Made by a program: the position numbers and the translations under genes. DNA of 64,000 nucleotides, from assembly GCA_951799405.1 (NCBI GenBank), contig OX637350.1, positions 7,611,852 to 7,675,851 on the forward strand. Reading direction: 5' to 3'. The DNA is from Agapetus fuscipes. Lineage: Eukaryota; Arthropoda; Insecta; Trichoptera; Glossosomatidae. Below, piece after piece: positions 9,393-21,090 of this stretch (positions within the stretch are counted from its first letter, which is position 1; each line of letters starts with the position of its first letter). The notes under the pieces were generated by a model. It was given only the letters and a program-made list of their open reading frames with translations, made no database searches and was not told where the DNA came from.

Positions 9393-11058
9393 ACATTCAA
9401 TAATAAAAATAATGCCTTTTTCAAATATACAGAAATTGAATGAATAATTACGGATGAATATCTTGAACAAGCTTGTATGAATGACGCATTGTCTTATCGC
9501 AAACATCACAGAATATCTGCTAATACAAGTGTGCGCACTTTTATACTGAAGTATTAAATGAAAATAAGCTTGAATAAAAAGCAATTTGAGACTTTCAACT
9601 AGTTGCAATTAAATGAAAAAAGTTTTTCACAAAAGGTAACCGAATCGCAAAATATTTTCAAGCTTTCCTGTTAACCTGTCAAAAAAGTTACACCGAATTT
9701 ATGACTTTGTTAGTTTTTAATTAAAATGTCATTTCCATTAAAGCATTAAGTACCGCGGGTCGGACAGGATAAATCATGACCCAAAACGGCCTTACAATAT
9801 CAAATACTGAATGTAATAAAACTTTCATGTTGGACGCAATGTTCATATTGTAGACAACCTAATTTAAATAGAATCAATTTATGAAATTGAATTGTGTAAG
9901 CATGTCTTCATAATATACACATAAAGGATCAGTTTTACACAATAATGTAACCATGAAAACAAGAGCTTAAAAGTTGATATCAGACGGCATAATTTTCGTT
10001 AGTTTCTGAGTAGATTGTTGCAAATGAATCTTTGCTGAATTGACCACCAATTTTAATTAAAATTGCTCCAGAAATGCAAGAACAGTAAAACAATGAATAT
10101 CTCATTAACGAAGTAAGAATGTCGACAAGAAGGTTTTATTTTCCTTAATCATTTGTAATCTCCAGTCGCGTCTATTATAACTTTCGTGTATATTTCAGAA
10201 TAAAACCTTTGTTATTCTGTAGGAGCAAGCTGTGCTTTCTATTACAGCTCAACTTGAAAATGTATTCACGGTTTTAGCGTGAAATAAGATATTTTATATC
10301 TGACACTTTTCGAGCAAAGTATTCCGTGAATAATTGAAAATAAAGACTTACATTCAAATGTTCATTTTATGCTTTTTGGAAAAGATTCAAGCACATAGCA
10401 TGCATAGAGCTTAAGAGGAAACATTGAATTGTTTTATTTACAGAACTTGTGAGGAGATATGTTAAATATTAGGGTACAAATGTTATTGTTTATTCCAAAA
10501 ACATAATGTGGGAAAGTGAATGTTTTGTTAGACCAGGAAATTACTCGGAAATTTAAATGCTATACACAATGAAACATGAGTGCGAGGAGCGCATGGGGCT
10601 TTGTTGAAAACTCACATTATATATATGAAGGACTTTTCATGGCCTGAGGTTAAAAATAATGTGATGGCAAACAGTGAAGGGTGTAAGTGACCTGCCCCGA
10701 GGCCAAGACGATCCTCCTTCACCTTCTCAATCATTTATCCGAAAGCTGTCGGTAAACAGGGATCGCAAATAACTTTTCTTCCCTTCGTTACTGTCCAATA
10801 CAGAACCAAATAAGGGAGAAATTTGTGTACGTCGTTCTAGCCAAGCAAATAAGGCTGATTTATCCTGAACCCGGCGCGACGTCGGTCGGTCCGTATGCGG
10901 GATGTTATCCAAAGAGCGGAAAACCCTCCAACTTCAAATTAACTCATTTTCATTTAATGACTCATAACCCACAAGCATACTCGTATAATCATGACTTTAA
11001 TTACTTTACCTTTGAGCCTTTCCTTTCCGTAATTATTTTACGAGACAAAAGATCAAAC
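9393..11058. other. Unassigned AT-rich DNA
   Basis: 1.67 kb with no recognisable gene, SINE head or paired terminal repeats. The 101-codon frame at 10825-11130 runs into the PLE arm and has no domain. Confidence 0.5.
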
Positions 11059-11070
11059 AATTATTGGGAG

Positions 11071-11250
11071 ATGTTGATGATGATGATGTCTCCATCCTTC
11101 CGGGCTTGTAGGCCATGTTCAATATTGTAGGCTGCTTATTCTTTTTTTCTCTTCTTGCAACGTTTCGTCAGTGACGTGCGACTGACTTCTTCAGGGCTTC
11201 TTCTTCGACTGATCGCTTTGATTTGAGCATGCGGTATTTATGTGTCTATG
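11071..11250 (-). repeat. Left inverted arm of the PLE
   Basis: The complement of 12352-12530 with only small differences. It directly abuts the left 12-bp duplication and lacks the 37-nt terminus present at the right end, which suggests template switching or twin priming during insertion. Confidence 0.9.
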
Positions 11251-12411
11251 TATTTCCTTTGGAACACACAATATTACGAACAAACATCAGGAGTAGCAAT
11301 GGGAAACTGCCTGAGTCCAGCCGTAGCCAATTTATACATGGAATCATTTGAAAAGTCGGCCTTGGAAACGGCACCTAAAAAACCGCGATATTGGTTTCGA
11401 TATGTGGATGACACCTTTGTCGTTTGGAGCCACGGAGAAAATGAATTAATAAATTTCTTGACACATTTGAATAGCATAAACCAAAATATAAAGTTTACAA
11501 TTGAAAAAGAAAATAGTGACCATTCTATACCATTTTTAGACGTATTAATAACCCGGACACAAGGAGGTACACTGAATCATAAGGTTTATAGAAAGCCTAC
11601 TCACATAGACCGGTACCTTCATAAATTATCCAATCATCATCCAAGCCAGAAAAGAGGCGTGATTAAATCATTAATGGATCGTGCTTCGAGAATATGTCAA
11701 CCCAGTGCCCAAAAAACTGAAATTGAACATTTAAAAACAGCTCTCGTAAGCAATGGTTACACAAAAAGAGAAATTAATCGCGCTACACATAGTAAACACT
11801 CAACCAACACAAAGACACAACAGGACACACACACACACAAGGTTTTTATTCCATACATCAAACATGTATCTGAGAAAATTGGTAAAATCCTAATAAGATA
11901 CCAAATAAAAACCGTATACACACCCACAAGGAAAATACAACACAGCCTACGTTCCGCCAAGGACAGTCTGGACAGATTGGACTGCCCTGGGGTTTATAAA
12001 ATTCCTTGCAGCTGTGGCTTGTCATACATTGGAACCACAAAAAGGTTTATTAATACAAGGCTCAAGGAACATAACCGTTACTGCAGACTAGGCCAAACTG
12101 ATAAGTCAGCGGTGGCTGAACACGCGTTGCTCGATAACCACGACATTAATTTCAAGGATACAAAAGTACTTGCAAAAACCGGTGGTTATTATGCTCGTCT
12201 AAATAGAGAGGCCATAGAAATTTACAAAAATAAAAATTTTAACCGAAAAGAGGAGGGAATGAAAGTAAATAAAATATGGCGTCCAGCTCTGGAAAGTTTA
12301 AAATTTCAAACACTGCCTTTCCCGCCAAATTTACAAGCCCCGCCCACTCCACATAGACACATAAATACCGCATGCTCAAATCAAAGCGATCAGTCGAAGA
12401 AGAAGCCCTGA
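11242..12411 (+). CDS. PLE reverse transcriptase (C-terminal part) fused to GIY-YIG endonuclease
   Basis: 389 open codons. The first three residues (MSM) come from the inverted arm, so the ATG is accidental; the real N-terminus, including the first RT motifs, is missing. From residue about 15, TSGVAMGNCLSPAVANLYME is an RT palm motif. FRYVDDTFVVW (about 53) holds the catalytic YVDD, and SIPFLDVLITR follows. The C-terminal third is the GIY-YIG nuclease that defines canonical PLEs: GVYKIPC...SYIG (about 251-263), the Arg of NTRLKEH (about 271-277), and the Glu of LNREAIEIY (about 322). Polymerase and nuclease motifs are undamaged, so the copy was truncated on insertion and did not decay afterwards. 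The stop overlaps the start of the tail hairpin region. Confidence 0.93.
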   Translation: MSMYFLWNTQYYEQTSGVAMGNCLSPAVANLYMESFEKSALETAPKKPRYWFRYVDDTFVVWSHGENELINFLTHLNSINQNIKFTIEKENSDHSIPFLDVLITRTQGGTLNHKVYRKPTHIDRYLHKLSNHHPSQKRGVIKSLMDRASRICQPSAQKTEIEHLKTALVSNGYTKREINRATHSKHSTNTKTQQDTHTHKVFIPYIKHVSEKIGKILIRYQIKTVYTPTRKIQHSLRSAKDSLDRLDCPGVYKIPCSCGLSYIGTTKRFINTRLKEHNRYCRLGQTDKSAVAEHALLDNHDINFKDTKVLAKTGGYYARLNREAIEIYKNKNFNRKEEGMKVNKIWRPALESLKFQTLPFPPNLQAPPTPHRHINTACSNQSDQSKKKP

Positions 12412-12530
12412 AGAAGTCAGTCGCACGTCACTGACGAAACGTTGCAAGAAGAGAAAAAAGAATAAGCAGCCTACAATATTTAACATGGCCTACAAGCCCG
12501 GAAGGATGGAGACATCATCATCATCAACAT
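12352..12530 (+). repeat. Right arm (3' tail) of the PLE
   Basis: The 3' tail of the element, inverted copy at 11071-11250. It contains the stop-proximal coding end and the hairpin core: CTGAAGA, then GTCAGT pairing with ACTGAC, then GAAAC (12408-12440). Stems I and III of a hammerhead are poor here, so this copy is probably inactive. Confidence 0.85.
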
Positions 12531-12579
12531 CATCTGAAGCCGGCCATGAAAGCCTTAAAACACTTATAATTATTGGGAG

Positions 12580-13615
12580 CTTCGGCGAGAGTTTACTATT
12601 TCACTCTGATTGAATCACATTTCCTGATAATTAATTTCAGCAAAAGAATAATAGAGAACAGGAATTATTACAACACACTTTCTCTCAACTTAAATTTATG
12701 AATTGAGCCACTTGTGTGCAATAGGGCCGCAGTAGAACGGAACACGAGTATTTCGTGAAGTTGTGAGAAGTTAGCGTTTGAGTGATCAGTTAGAAGTACT
12801 AGGGAAGGAAAGTCAATACCACGGATTGATATTTGACCTCGGGCCATGAAAATCCCGAATCAGAGAGCAAAGGTCCAACTCATTAAACATTTGTGAATTA
12901 CATTAACTTGTACAAAAGCAGCGATTAACCGCAAAGTTTGAAGGATCAGATAAGCAAAGGGACCGCGTCTGATCAATAACACCACAAGCTCATGGCACTG
13001 CTAACTACCCAAATCAACCAACAAACATTTATCCCGCCGAGAACTTGAAACGCTATAATTTCCATGATGCCTTCTCAGTTATCCGTTGTATTTCATTTAT
13101 TGTTATTGGAAAACTCACAATGTTGGAAATCTCCGTTTTCCAGAAAACCTGAGATGAAAAATGGGAAAATCATACCTGCCGTGAAATACATTACTTTCAG
13201 GGAGGAAATGAGATTACGTTTTATTTCGTTGTAAATTCAGGTCACAAGCAGATATTACTTTATGACGACATATTGTATTTCTTTTCACACGCTCTGCTCC
13301 CGGCTCCCCGCATTCATCCCGTCTTGTATTCTTCCCATAATTAATATGCCACACACAGAATCCGCTCTTTGATTTGAGTCTTTCTAAGATCTTCATCCAC
13401 AGCCTCTCAAGTACGTAGTTGAGTATTGAGCGACTACTTTACATACGAGAACAATATCATAATATTATACTGGCGAAACTAAGGGAGCCTTTTGTAATGA
13501 TGCAATATCGAAACCACTTACGTTCAGAAGAACTCTTTGTGGAACCACTAACATTTCAGTATACAAGTATGATACGAAAAATTTATAAGGATGAACCATC
13601 ATTTATGCTTATTTT
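12580..13615. other. Unassigned DNA
   Basis: No gene or repeat family member recognised. Short minus-strand frames only. Confidence 0.5.
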
Positions 13616-13845
13616 TTTATTGGTAGCTCAGTTGGTAGAGTCTTGTATTCCATACCAAGAACTTGGGTTCGAACCCCAACGAGGTTGTCAGAAATGATTT
13701 CCCGTTTCGGTGTTTATTTCAAACCGAAAAATAAAATACCGGTTAACTTAGCCTTCACAAGAAATTAGTACGGAAGCTGGGAAATCCCTTCTTGAATTGA
13801 AGTGGTTTTTTAATGAAGCCGCCTTAAGACTACCTCTCCATAATA
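13616..13845 (+). repeat. SINE-2 copy, 3'-truncated
   Basis: A tRNA-like head with GGTAGCTCAGTTGGTAGAG (13621-13639) and a perfect B box GGGTTCGAACCCC (about 13665-13677). The body follows (TGATTTCCCGTTTCGGTG) and decays after about 13810. The 92-codon frame spanning its left part is not a gene. Confidence 0.75.
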
Positions 13846-13871
13846 CTGATAAGATTTTTAAGCGAGTACGA

Positions 13872-14340
13872 GATAATAATAATAATAATAATATTAGGAT
13901 GATTTATTTGGTGAGCGCTGTTTTTGTGTGTATCACACCTCAAGAGCCCTCTGCGAGCTTGGTAGTCGCTGTAGAAAGCGCCAATTCTCAAGCAAGACCC
14001 AGTTGTTGTAAGGTTGGATGGACCTTTCAGTGACCGGTCTTTGGTATAGGTTTATAAATTTTTCAACTCATCGAAGAGCACATTTTGTATTGTACCTACA
14101 TAGATAATATTGTAAATATAATATAAGTAACACTTGTACAGCGGACACGAAGTAAAGAGCGCATTTAATAAACTATTTAATTACTAAAACAGTTTGTTAA
14201 TTATTAAATAAAATTAATAAAATTAAATATAATACACATTTGAAATATAAATGGTATATTTTTGTGCTCCGCCGGGATCCGAATCCACAACCTTCCATTA
14301 ACGAGTCCGAAGTGTTGCCACTGGACTACGGACCGGTACA
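13872..14340 (-). repeat. SINE-1 copy, split by a 147-bp insertion
   Basis: Reverse orientation: the (AAT)n tail is at 13873-13893 and the tRNA-like module at 14265-14338 (GGATCCGAATCCACAACC is the complement of the B-box region). The body is interrupted at about 14093-14239 by AT-rich DNA containing AATAAA motifs. A CACATTT repeat on both sides of that insert looks like its duplication. The insert itself is not identified; a retroposed transcript 3' end is possible. Confidence 0.75.
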
Positions 14341-14861
14341 AATTTCCAGTAAAACAGAAACTAAAAGCAACACTCAGAAAAACACGCTAAATTTTAACTG
14401 GGCACATCTTTATAAGGGTTTAAGCTTTTAACTAATTTAAGAAAATAACACTCTCACAATGTATGGCGCCTCTTTGGGTTTGCTTTGGTCCGGACCGCGT
14501 GTATTTTCTATGAGAATCCCGTTTCGTTATGTTTGCCCGCGGCTAAACGTGACACGAGATGGGCGGGACCTTAACGGCACCTGACAAATTTCTAACAAGC
14601 GGTACCGGTAAAAGTGCCGTAAGTATTATGGTTATAGAACTGTGAAAGCTGTTGGGACAAAATGAAAAAACCTTAGAGTCCAAATAATATATTGTTTTTG
14701 CTCTTATTTGAGAAAATGAGAAAATAAACTAAAAACCTACTTGAGATGTGACGTGAAGTTTTGCGTACATTGCAGGGAAATTCACGCGCTGTAAAAAACC
14801 CTTTTGATTTGAAAAGTCAAAATATTCTACATTCAAGGCGCTTGAGGATGCTAAGCATAAA
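14341..14861. other. Unassigned DNA
   Basis: Nothing recognised between two SINE copies. Confidence 0.4.
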
Positions 14862-15121
14862 ACGCAACTAAGCTACACATAAAGTGTAACTTCTTGCCTG
14901 CGTCATCTCAGAAGGAGTCGCATGTGGCGATTCGGGACCTATTTATTTTTACGGGTAAGGAGGACGGCCTCACACCAACCACTTTCAGTTGAAGTGGGGG
15001 TTTCCTAGATCCCGGGGGGGCTAGTTCTCATTTCTTGTGAAGGCTGAGTACAACTTGGAATCGAACCCTTGCTCTCGGCATGGGATGTAACCATTCTACC
15101 AACTGAGCTTTCGACCGGACT
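14862..15121 (-). repeat. SINE-2 copy
   Basis: Reverse orientation. AAACGCAACTAAGCTACAC at the left is the complement of the tail; CCAACTGAGCTTTCGACCGG at the right is the complement of the A-box region. Part of the centre is deleted. It abuts a SINE-1 copy directly. Confidence 0.8.
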
Positions 15122-15352
15122 TTTTACGAGCTTGGTCGTCGCTACAAAGCGCCAATTCTCAAAAAAGACCCAGTTACTGTAAGTCTGGATGGACCTTTGA
15201 TGACCGGTCTTTGGTAAAGGTTTATGACTTTTTCAACCCAGCGAAGAGCAAATTTGAAATTATAAATGGTATATTTTTTGTGCTCCGCCGAGATTCAAAC
15301 CCACAACCTTCCATTTACGAGTTTGAAGTGTAACCACTGGACTACGGACCGC
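15122..15352 (-). repeat. SINE-1 copy, tail missing
   Basis: Starts inside the body (GAGCTTGGTCGTCGCTAC) right after the SINE-2 copy and runs to the tRNA-like module ending ACTACGGACCGCTC. It has no (ATT)n tail; the neighbouring SINE-2 insertion probably separated it. Confidence 0.75.
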
Positions 15353-15639
15353 TCAAAGCTATTATCTAAGTTGTAATTATATATTAAAATTGAAAATTCA
15401 TAATAAGTGCATGCCCACAAACGACCCGTGTAAGCTCGTGCTTACAAATGATAACTTATATAAGTAAAGAAAAATAAGCTGGACCGTTTGGCCATAGCGT
15501 TAGCGGTTTTAAGCTTGTTAGGTGCTGGTTTCGCCCATATTCACGATGGAGTTCTCCAGGGTGATGTGGAAAGAATTAATAATTCTTTAATTTCCATTTC
15601 AATAACAATACTCTAATGACAACTGTTAGCTCAGGGTCC

Positions 15640-15740
15640 AAGCTATCGTCGTGAAAAGCAGACGGGATTTGAACCAGCGCTTTTTTATTCCAAACATACG
15701 CTAGTCAAATTACATTGCCATGACTATTGTATAGGCTCTA
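15640..15740 (-). repeat. SINE-3 head (another tRNA-like family)
   Basis: GGGATTTGAACC (about 15664-15675) is the exact complement of the B box GGTTCAAATCCC. The rest aligns with 29190-29325 through a shared GACTA..CGTAT..TTGGAA..A core. A-box spacing is long, as in tRNAs with a long variable arm. The family body is not resolved. Confidence 0.5.
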
Positions 15741-17310
15741 CGCCATTTGATTTTTTAAAACTATTTTGGGATTACAATCTTTGGTATGATTTATGAAATT
15801 CAAAAGCATTGGAAATGCTCCTGAGGACTGCGGAGGAAATTTTTCCCTAAAGAGGCGGATTTTCATTAGAGCAGTGACAAAGAGGACTGACCCTCAAAGG
15901 CCTAGAAAAGGACTAAGGTCTAAGTCGGAAGACCCAAATGAAATTGCCTATATCAAGGGGCAATTCGGTGAGAGACGCCATAGGGTCAGAGTCAAGATAG
16001 AAAATATATACAAAAAATTGAATTATTAAAATAATATTTCATGACGTTAAAGAGTACATAATATTGTATACTTATTTTATATTATATTTTTTTTGTAATA
16101 TTGTTTACAAAAGCTAAGAAGGTTATGCTTAAAAAATGTAACAAAAAAACGGCTAAGAGTGGCAAATGCTTACTGCGATTTTTTTTCAATAATTGTACCT
16201 GTGCTTATCTTCTTTCCTTATTTTTTCACATTTTTGAAAGCAGTCTTATCTAGTAAAATTCTACGCTTTTTTGTATACCCCAAAAGAATTTGGTTTTTAT
16301 TCCGAAATAAAAAAAATCTTTTCAATGTTGCTTATCTTAGCGTAATCCAAAGAGACATTGTAATGCTAATGAAAAAAAACCGGTGACGCAAAGAATGTAC
16401 TTCTGAAATTTTCCATTTAAAAATACGAGTATCATAACCTTTCAGAGTCATTTCCCAGAATGCCTGTTAAATAAAGCCTGTGCGGGGTTCAGATGGCTCC
16501 ATGTATTGTTTATAATATATGCCTTCAAAGAATTTCGCACCATTATTGAATTCCGAAAGTTCTAAATACATCGATTGTTGAGATTTTCCTGTGGAAATTT
16601 TCACTTCTCAGAATAAAAGTTGCCTTCACGCTCCCTCAGTTCTTGTTTATCGAGAACGCCAATCTTGTCAAATATAACTTTTTCATGCAGTTGTCTTATG
16701 AATCAAATTCTACACAATCTGAGCTAAGAAAACCCGTAAAACTCGATAATGTGAGAGTTCTTTTAAATATTTTTTAAATAAATTTCTTGTTTTCATAAGA
16801 CGCATTGATCCAGTACACATGCAAACATTGCTCATGTAAAATTTTCTCAATGGCGTATACGATAAACAAGAACTAAGGCAGCGTTGAGTCAAATCTTAAT
16901 AGTTTATTCAAATGATAAATAGTAAAAGAAAATGAAATTTACTGAAGATGAGTAGAACGTGTATTTTTCCCTGGTACTCCATGAAAATTATGATATTGTT
17001 TTGTGACCTCGTTATGTTAAAATTGTCATCCATAGACCACGTGTTGGATAATAAAGGTACGTCTTTTTTTTAAATACAGTTTTGAAGAGCAATGCAATTT
17101 ATAAAAGCGGGTTGATTTTCTGATTGCCTCACCCAAAAATGTTTTGAGCCCTACCATTCGCCAAGCGCTAAGAAAAATATTTTGTACATTGGTACAATTT
17201 AGACAGAATAGGACAGAATAGAATAAAGATCCACCACAGTTTGCTGTCTCAACACTGAAAGCGCCCTTGCGGTGATAAAAGTCACGAAACGGCGAAACAA
17301 ATCATCATTA
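15741..17310. other. Unassigned DNA with one R4 copy
   Basis: No gene. The only recognised item is an R4 repeat in reverse orientation at about 16688-16850 (AATCTGAGCTAAGAAAAC, CAAACATTGCTCATG). The frames at 15793-16029 and 16159-16386 have no domain. Confidence 0.5.
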
Positions 17311-17640
17311 GTCCGGTCGATAGCTTAGTTGGTAGAGTGCTTGCATTCCATGCCGACAGCTCGGGTTCGAACCCTATCGAGTGTGTCAGAAATGATTTCC
17401 GGTTTATTTGTTTATTTAGAATCCAAAATAAAATACTGGCAAGGTTTACTCAGCCTTGAGTATCAGCCCCTTTGGGAGCTAGGAAACCCCAACTTCAACT
17501 GAAGTGGTTGGCGTAAGGCCGGCCCCCTTAACTGTAAGATAGAATAGGTTCACTAGCCACAAGCGACCCCTTCGGGCAGAACGCAGCAACAAGTTGCAAT
17601 AAATTTGTAGCTTACTTGCGTTTGCGTTTACCATCATACG
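17311..17640 (+). repeat. SINE-2 copy, near full length
   Basis: Head GTCCGGTCGATAGCTTAGTT at 17311, B box GGGTTCGAACCC near 17363. The body is almost complete, including CCCCTTCGGGCAGAACGCAG, and the TTTGCG-type tail is near 17620-17632. Confidence 0.85.
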
Positions 17641-18120
17641 GCATTACTTATTTGATAAACACATAACAAGTCCGTAAATCATTTTTATCTGAACTATTTG
17701 GTCACAACTTTTCCTTGCGTAATCTTTTAAAGCTAAATTTATCAACAAACAAATAATGTTGTTAGTTGGAAAGTGTTTACTTTTAAATGCCACATTTATT
17801 TCTATCACTCTACAGCAGCCGTGTAGGCGACATAGTTGATTGCTCCGGCTGCGAAATTAAAGCCTCACTTACGGCCTAATACCCGCGCAAATATTTGCAG
17901 TATGCGGGCTCGCCACTCAGGGTCAGATTTTTGCAAATTTACGAGCGCGTTACGGCGCGCTGTGTTGGGCAACTAAACTATGTCAAGAGTTTATCGTCCG
18001 GATTATCGCGGAATGTCACTGGGTACGCCATACACACGCGTTACACGCCGATGGTAAAACCAAGCAAAATACAACATGCCTAGGCACTTCACGAAAAACA
18101 GCTAATCTTAGTTGAGAGCA
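17641..18120. other. Unassigned DNA
   Basis: No feature recognised; 17880-18060 is richer in G and C than its surroundings. The 62-codon frame at 17895 has no domain. Confidence 0.4.
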
Positions 18121-18413
18121 GGTCGATCTAAATCTAAATCTAAATCTAAGCTGCAAAGATATGTATCATTTGAGATTCATATTAAATGCATTCCCACAAG
18201 CAGATATGCATAATTTTGCGCTTACACATGCCGCATGTGGACCTTCAATATAAAAAACCCAATCTCAAATAAACATAAGCCCTGCAACTCTTGCCGACCT
18301 TCCCTAAAGCAGGGGTGACATTGACAAAGTGAACCATTTTTTACAGTATGGGTGGTCAGCCGCATACCAACCTATCAGTCAAGGAATACCAACCTATCAG
18401 TCAAGGAATCACA
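18121..18413 (-). repeat. R3 copy, full length with simple-repeat tail
   Basis: The left end is the complement of the tail, several CTAAAT-type units before CTAAGCTGCAAAGATATG. The right end has ACCTATCAGTCAAGGAATAC; the last 20 or so bases are duplicated. Confidence 0.85.
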
Positions 18414-18416
18414 GGT

Positions 18417-18612
18417 CGATAATAATAATAATAATAATATTAGGATGATTTATTTGGTTAGCGCTGTTTTTGTGTGAATCACACCTCAAGACCCCTCTGC
18501 GAGTTTGGTCGTCGCTGCAGAAAGCGCCAATTCTCAAGCACGACCCAATTGCTGTAAGGCTGGATGGACCTTTAGTGACCGATATTTGGTAAAGATATAT
18601 GAATTTTTCACC
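18417..18612 (-). repeat. SINE-1 copy, head missing
   Basis: (AAT)n tail at 18420-18437, then the body to ATGAATTTTTCACCCA. The tRNA-like module and 5S head are absent. Confidence 0.8.
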
Positions 18613-18677
18613 CACTCTCGCACTGAGTCCCCATATGTCTTTGTTTTAAAGATTTAGTATAAGTTCTAAACTTATAA

Positions 18678-18834
18678 AGTTTATATTTACACCTGAAGAT
18701 GGGAGGTATTGCTTCTCCCGAAACCGGTAGTGTTTAAAAAATAATAAAAGCTCATGTGAATTGTAACAAAGAAGTTTTTTATTTTAATCTATTAAAATGA
18801 ACTTTCACGAAGTAACTGCCAAAAACCTAGATAA
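18678..18834 (+). mobile_element. Penelope-type tail insertion, single copy
   Basis: The same tail sequence as 44427-44876: TTTATATTTACAC, the hairpin core at 18693-18724 (CTGAAGA, GGGAG pairing with CTCCC, GAAAC), an AATAATAAAAGCTCATG stretch, and the terminus CTTTCACGAAGTAACTGCC up to AACCTAGA. It is one copy rather than an inverted pair. I did not find a clean duplication around it. Confidence 0.75.
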
Positions 18835-20937
18835 CTAATAAGCCAATTTTAATACAGCGCCGTTTAGTGGCACTAGTCACCCCAAGGACGCTTTATGTGT
18901 TAAAGCTTCATTAAACAAATGTGTCTTAAGCAACTTCCCAAAACAATCAACACTGGCCAACAGCTTTCTTACTGTTTTATTATGAAACAAAAATCGGTCC
19001 AGAAGAAACACAATCGCATATTCTTATTTATTTTATGAATGTGTATTAGTTGCGTTATAGAATTCAGTCGTCACATGTGACTCCTTTGAGGACTACGCAG
19101 TTAGATGTTGCACTTTATGAGCAGCGTAATTGCGAAACATTTCGTTTTGTTGCGTAAATAAGCCATTGACTTACAATTCATGTAATCATTTGAAAGGCTT
19201 ACACGTCAAAACCATCATTCAGTGGGCTCAGGGATTCGGACCAGTAGTTATTGAGTGCAGCCTGAACTCATTAGGTTACACCACATTAAGCTGATCAATC
19301 ATTAAAATTACCTCAAAGTGAAACGACAATAAATTCAGAAAGAATAAACCATGAGGACTTTCCGATTTACAATTTCATTCTGTGCGTATAAAAAGTAAAA
19401 TCTTAATCTCTGTGTAAACTAAGGCAAACTCACAATAAGCAGGCAAGTCAAAGTGGATGGAGATACTGCGAAAGACGAGACAGGGATATTTTTAATAAAA
19501 ATAAAGAATGTCGAGGAATTTCATACCGAAGCGAGTTTACATAATTTATCTTTTAATTCTGGAAAACTTGTTGAGCGTCGCTTGTAGAGAAAAAAGCAGG
19601 GGTGTGAGTGTCATTGACAATCTCAAGCTGGAGCGGTTCACAAAAAAGTGGGGAAACTCGTAAAATACGGGTAACCAGCAGTGACAAGGTAGGCGAACCA
19701 AAAAGGAAAGCACAGCCTACACGTACCTGTAATGCTGTTTTTTTTTCATACACCCAAAGTTTACTCTCGTTTCTACTCTCTGGGAAAAAGGAGCAAGCGA
19801 AAAATGAAACGTCAAAAGATCAAGCTGGGATAAAAAAAACACCTACGACGTAAAATAAATGGAACGCATCTTCAACTTACGTACAAAGGAATCGTAACTT
19901 CTTTACAACTTTGCCTTTTCAGAGAGTTTTTGCATTGAAATTCTTTCTTTACTTAATATTTTTAATATTATGAATATCATAATTTTTCAGGCTATGAAAC
20001 CTTGTGCGTACAAATTTACTATGCTATAGTATCTCTCGTAGTTTCACTTGACGGATGTACAATGGAGATTGGAGAGGTGATGTACAAAGCAAGTATTGTA
20101 TGTACACAGCTTTGTTACAATGCTTCAGACAACATTACATCCCAGATCTAAGTCAATTATGACTATGAAGTGTTCAGCCCGCACAGTGGGAGCAGAATCA
20201 AAAGAAGCATCACTATGGCGGGGCTTGTTCAAACAGCCGGAGACGCCGAGTGGAATCCAATCACGACAAACTTTCTCTGGCAAATTCAATCAGTCTGACA
20301 ATAATCAGGCCCGGTTTGGTATACGGGGGAGGAAACGAGGCGGGGGGTAATTTGGTAATAATGCCATGAAAATAAGACGTCACGATGTAACCCCAAAGCC
20401 GGCGTTATTACACCCTTAACACGAAGGAATAATGGAAAAGTTACAGTTCTAGATTTTTCCATTTCCTTCTTTCAATTTTTGGAAGAAAATACACTTAAGT
20501 TTTGTTTTTTCAAACATAACGGTTATTTTAACAAGAAAACATATTTTCCGATCTGTGAAGGAAGTAAGCCGTGGCTATTTGAAGCATTTCTAAAAGTATT
20601 TTCCCGCAAGTATTTTAGGACCTGCTATTTAATTTCCTCATCGTTGAATTTATCCGTCTATTTCTATCCAGGGAGGTGCAAAATTTTCAGTCAGGAAAAT
20701 ATGTGAGGTGGCTTAAAATATCCGGAGTTTTTTTAGAAAAATGGTGGCAGCGCATGCCGAGTAACGACTGGCAGATTTTTTCCCTCATTTCGAGATTTCA
20801 GTTTTTTTAAACACAGACTAGGGAGCTATGAAGTGAAGTGTTTATAGCTACAAGTATAAAATCTTTAAGTTAATCTACAGTATTGCGTTTTACAAAAAAA
20901 AAAGTAAAAATTCGAAAAAGCTCGCTAAAGCACTATT
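18835..20937. other. Unassigned AT-rich DNA
   Basis: 2.1 kb without a recognised gene. A short repeat (R7) with GCGCCGTTT and a CCAAGGACGC-like block near 18855-18893 recurs at 46388-46440 and, diverged, 49552-49600. The frames at 19608, 20096 and 20479 have no domain. Confidence 0.45.
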
Positions 20938-21090
20938 GTAGGTAAATAGTTTTCATTCATTATTAGTAAAATGCTATGTTTAAGATTAAACTTTAAGTTT
21001 CGTGCTAGGGGTACAAGAAAATCCCCATTATGTATGTGTGTTGCAAGCCTGAGAAAACGTAGCTGCAGTGATAAAATATATATTTTTTTA

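Larger units (their letters stand above)
11071..12567 (+). mobile_element. Penelope-like element, 5'-truncated, with inverted tail at its left end
   Basis: Bounded by an exact 12-bp duplication, AATTATTGGGAG, at 11059-11070 and 12568-12579. Order: inverted tail copy (11071-11250), truncated RT plus GIY-YIG ORF, tail (12352-12530), then 37 nt of unique terminus ending ATGAAAGCCTTAAAACACTTAT. The two tail copies are near-perfect inverted repeats of about 180 bp. A partial inverted tail copy at the 5' side of a truncated body is a known PLE insertion form. Both arms carry a CTGAAGA...GACGAAAC hairpin (12408-12440; mirrored at 11162-11194), the position where hammerhead motifs sit in PLEs. Confidence 0.92.

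Noticed and set aside
12408..12440. Active hammerhead in the coding PLE tail
   Set aside because: Core letters and stem II are present, but stems I and III do not pair convincingly, so I report only a hairpin.
18417..18437. Functional microsatellite or CRISPR-like array
   Set aside because: The ATT runs are SINE-1 tails; no regularly spaced repeats with unique spacers occur anywhere.
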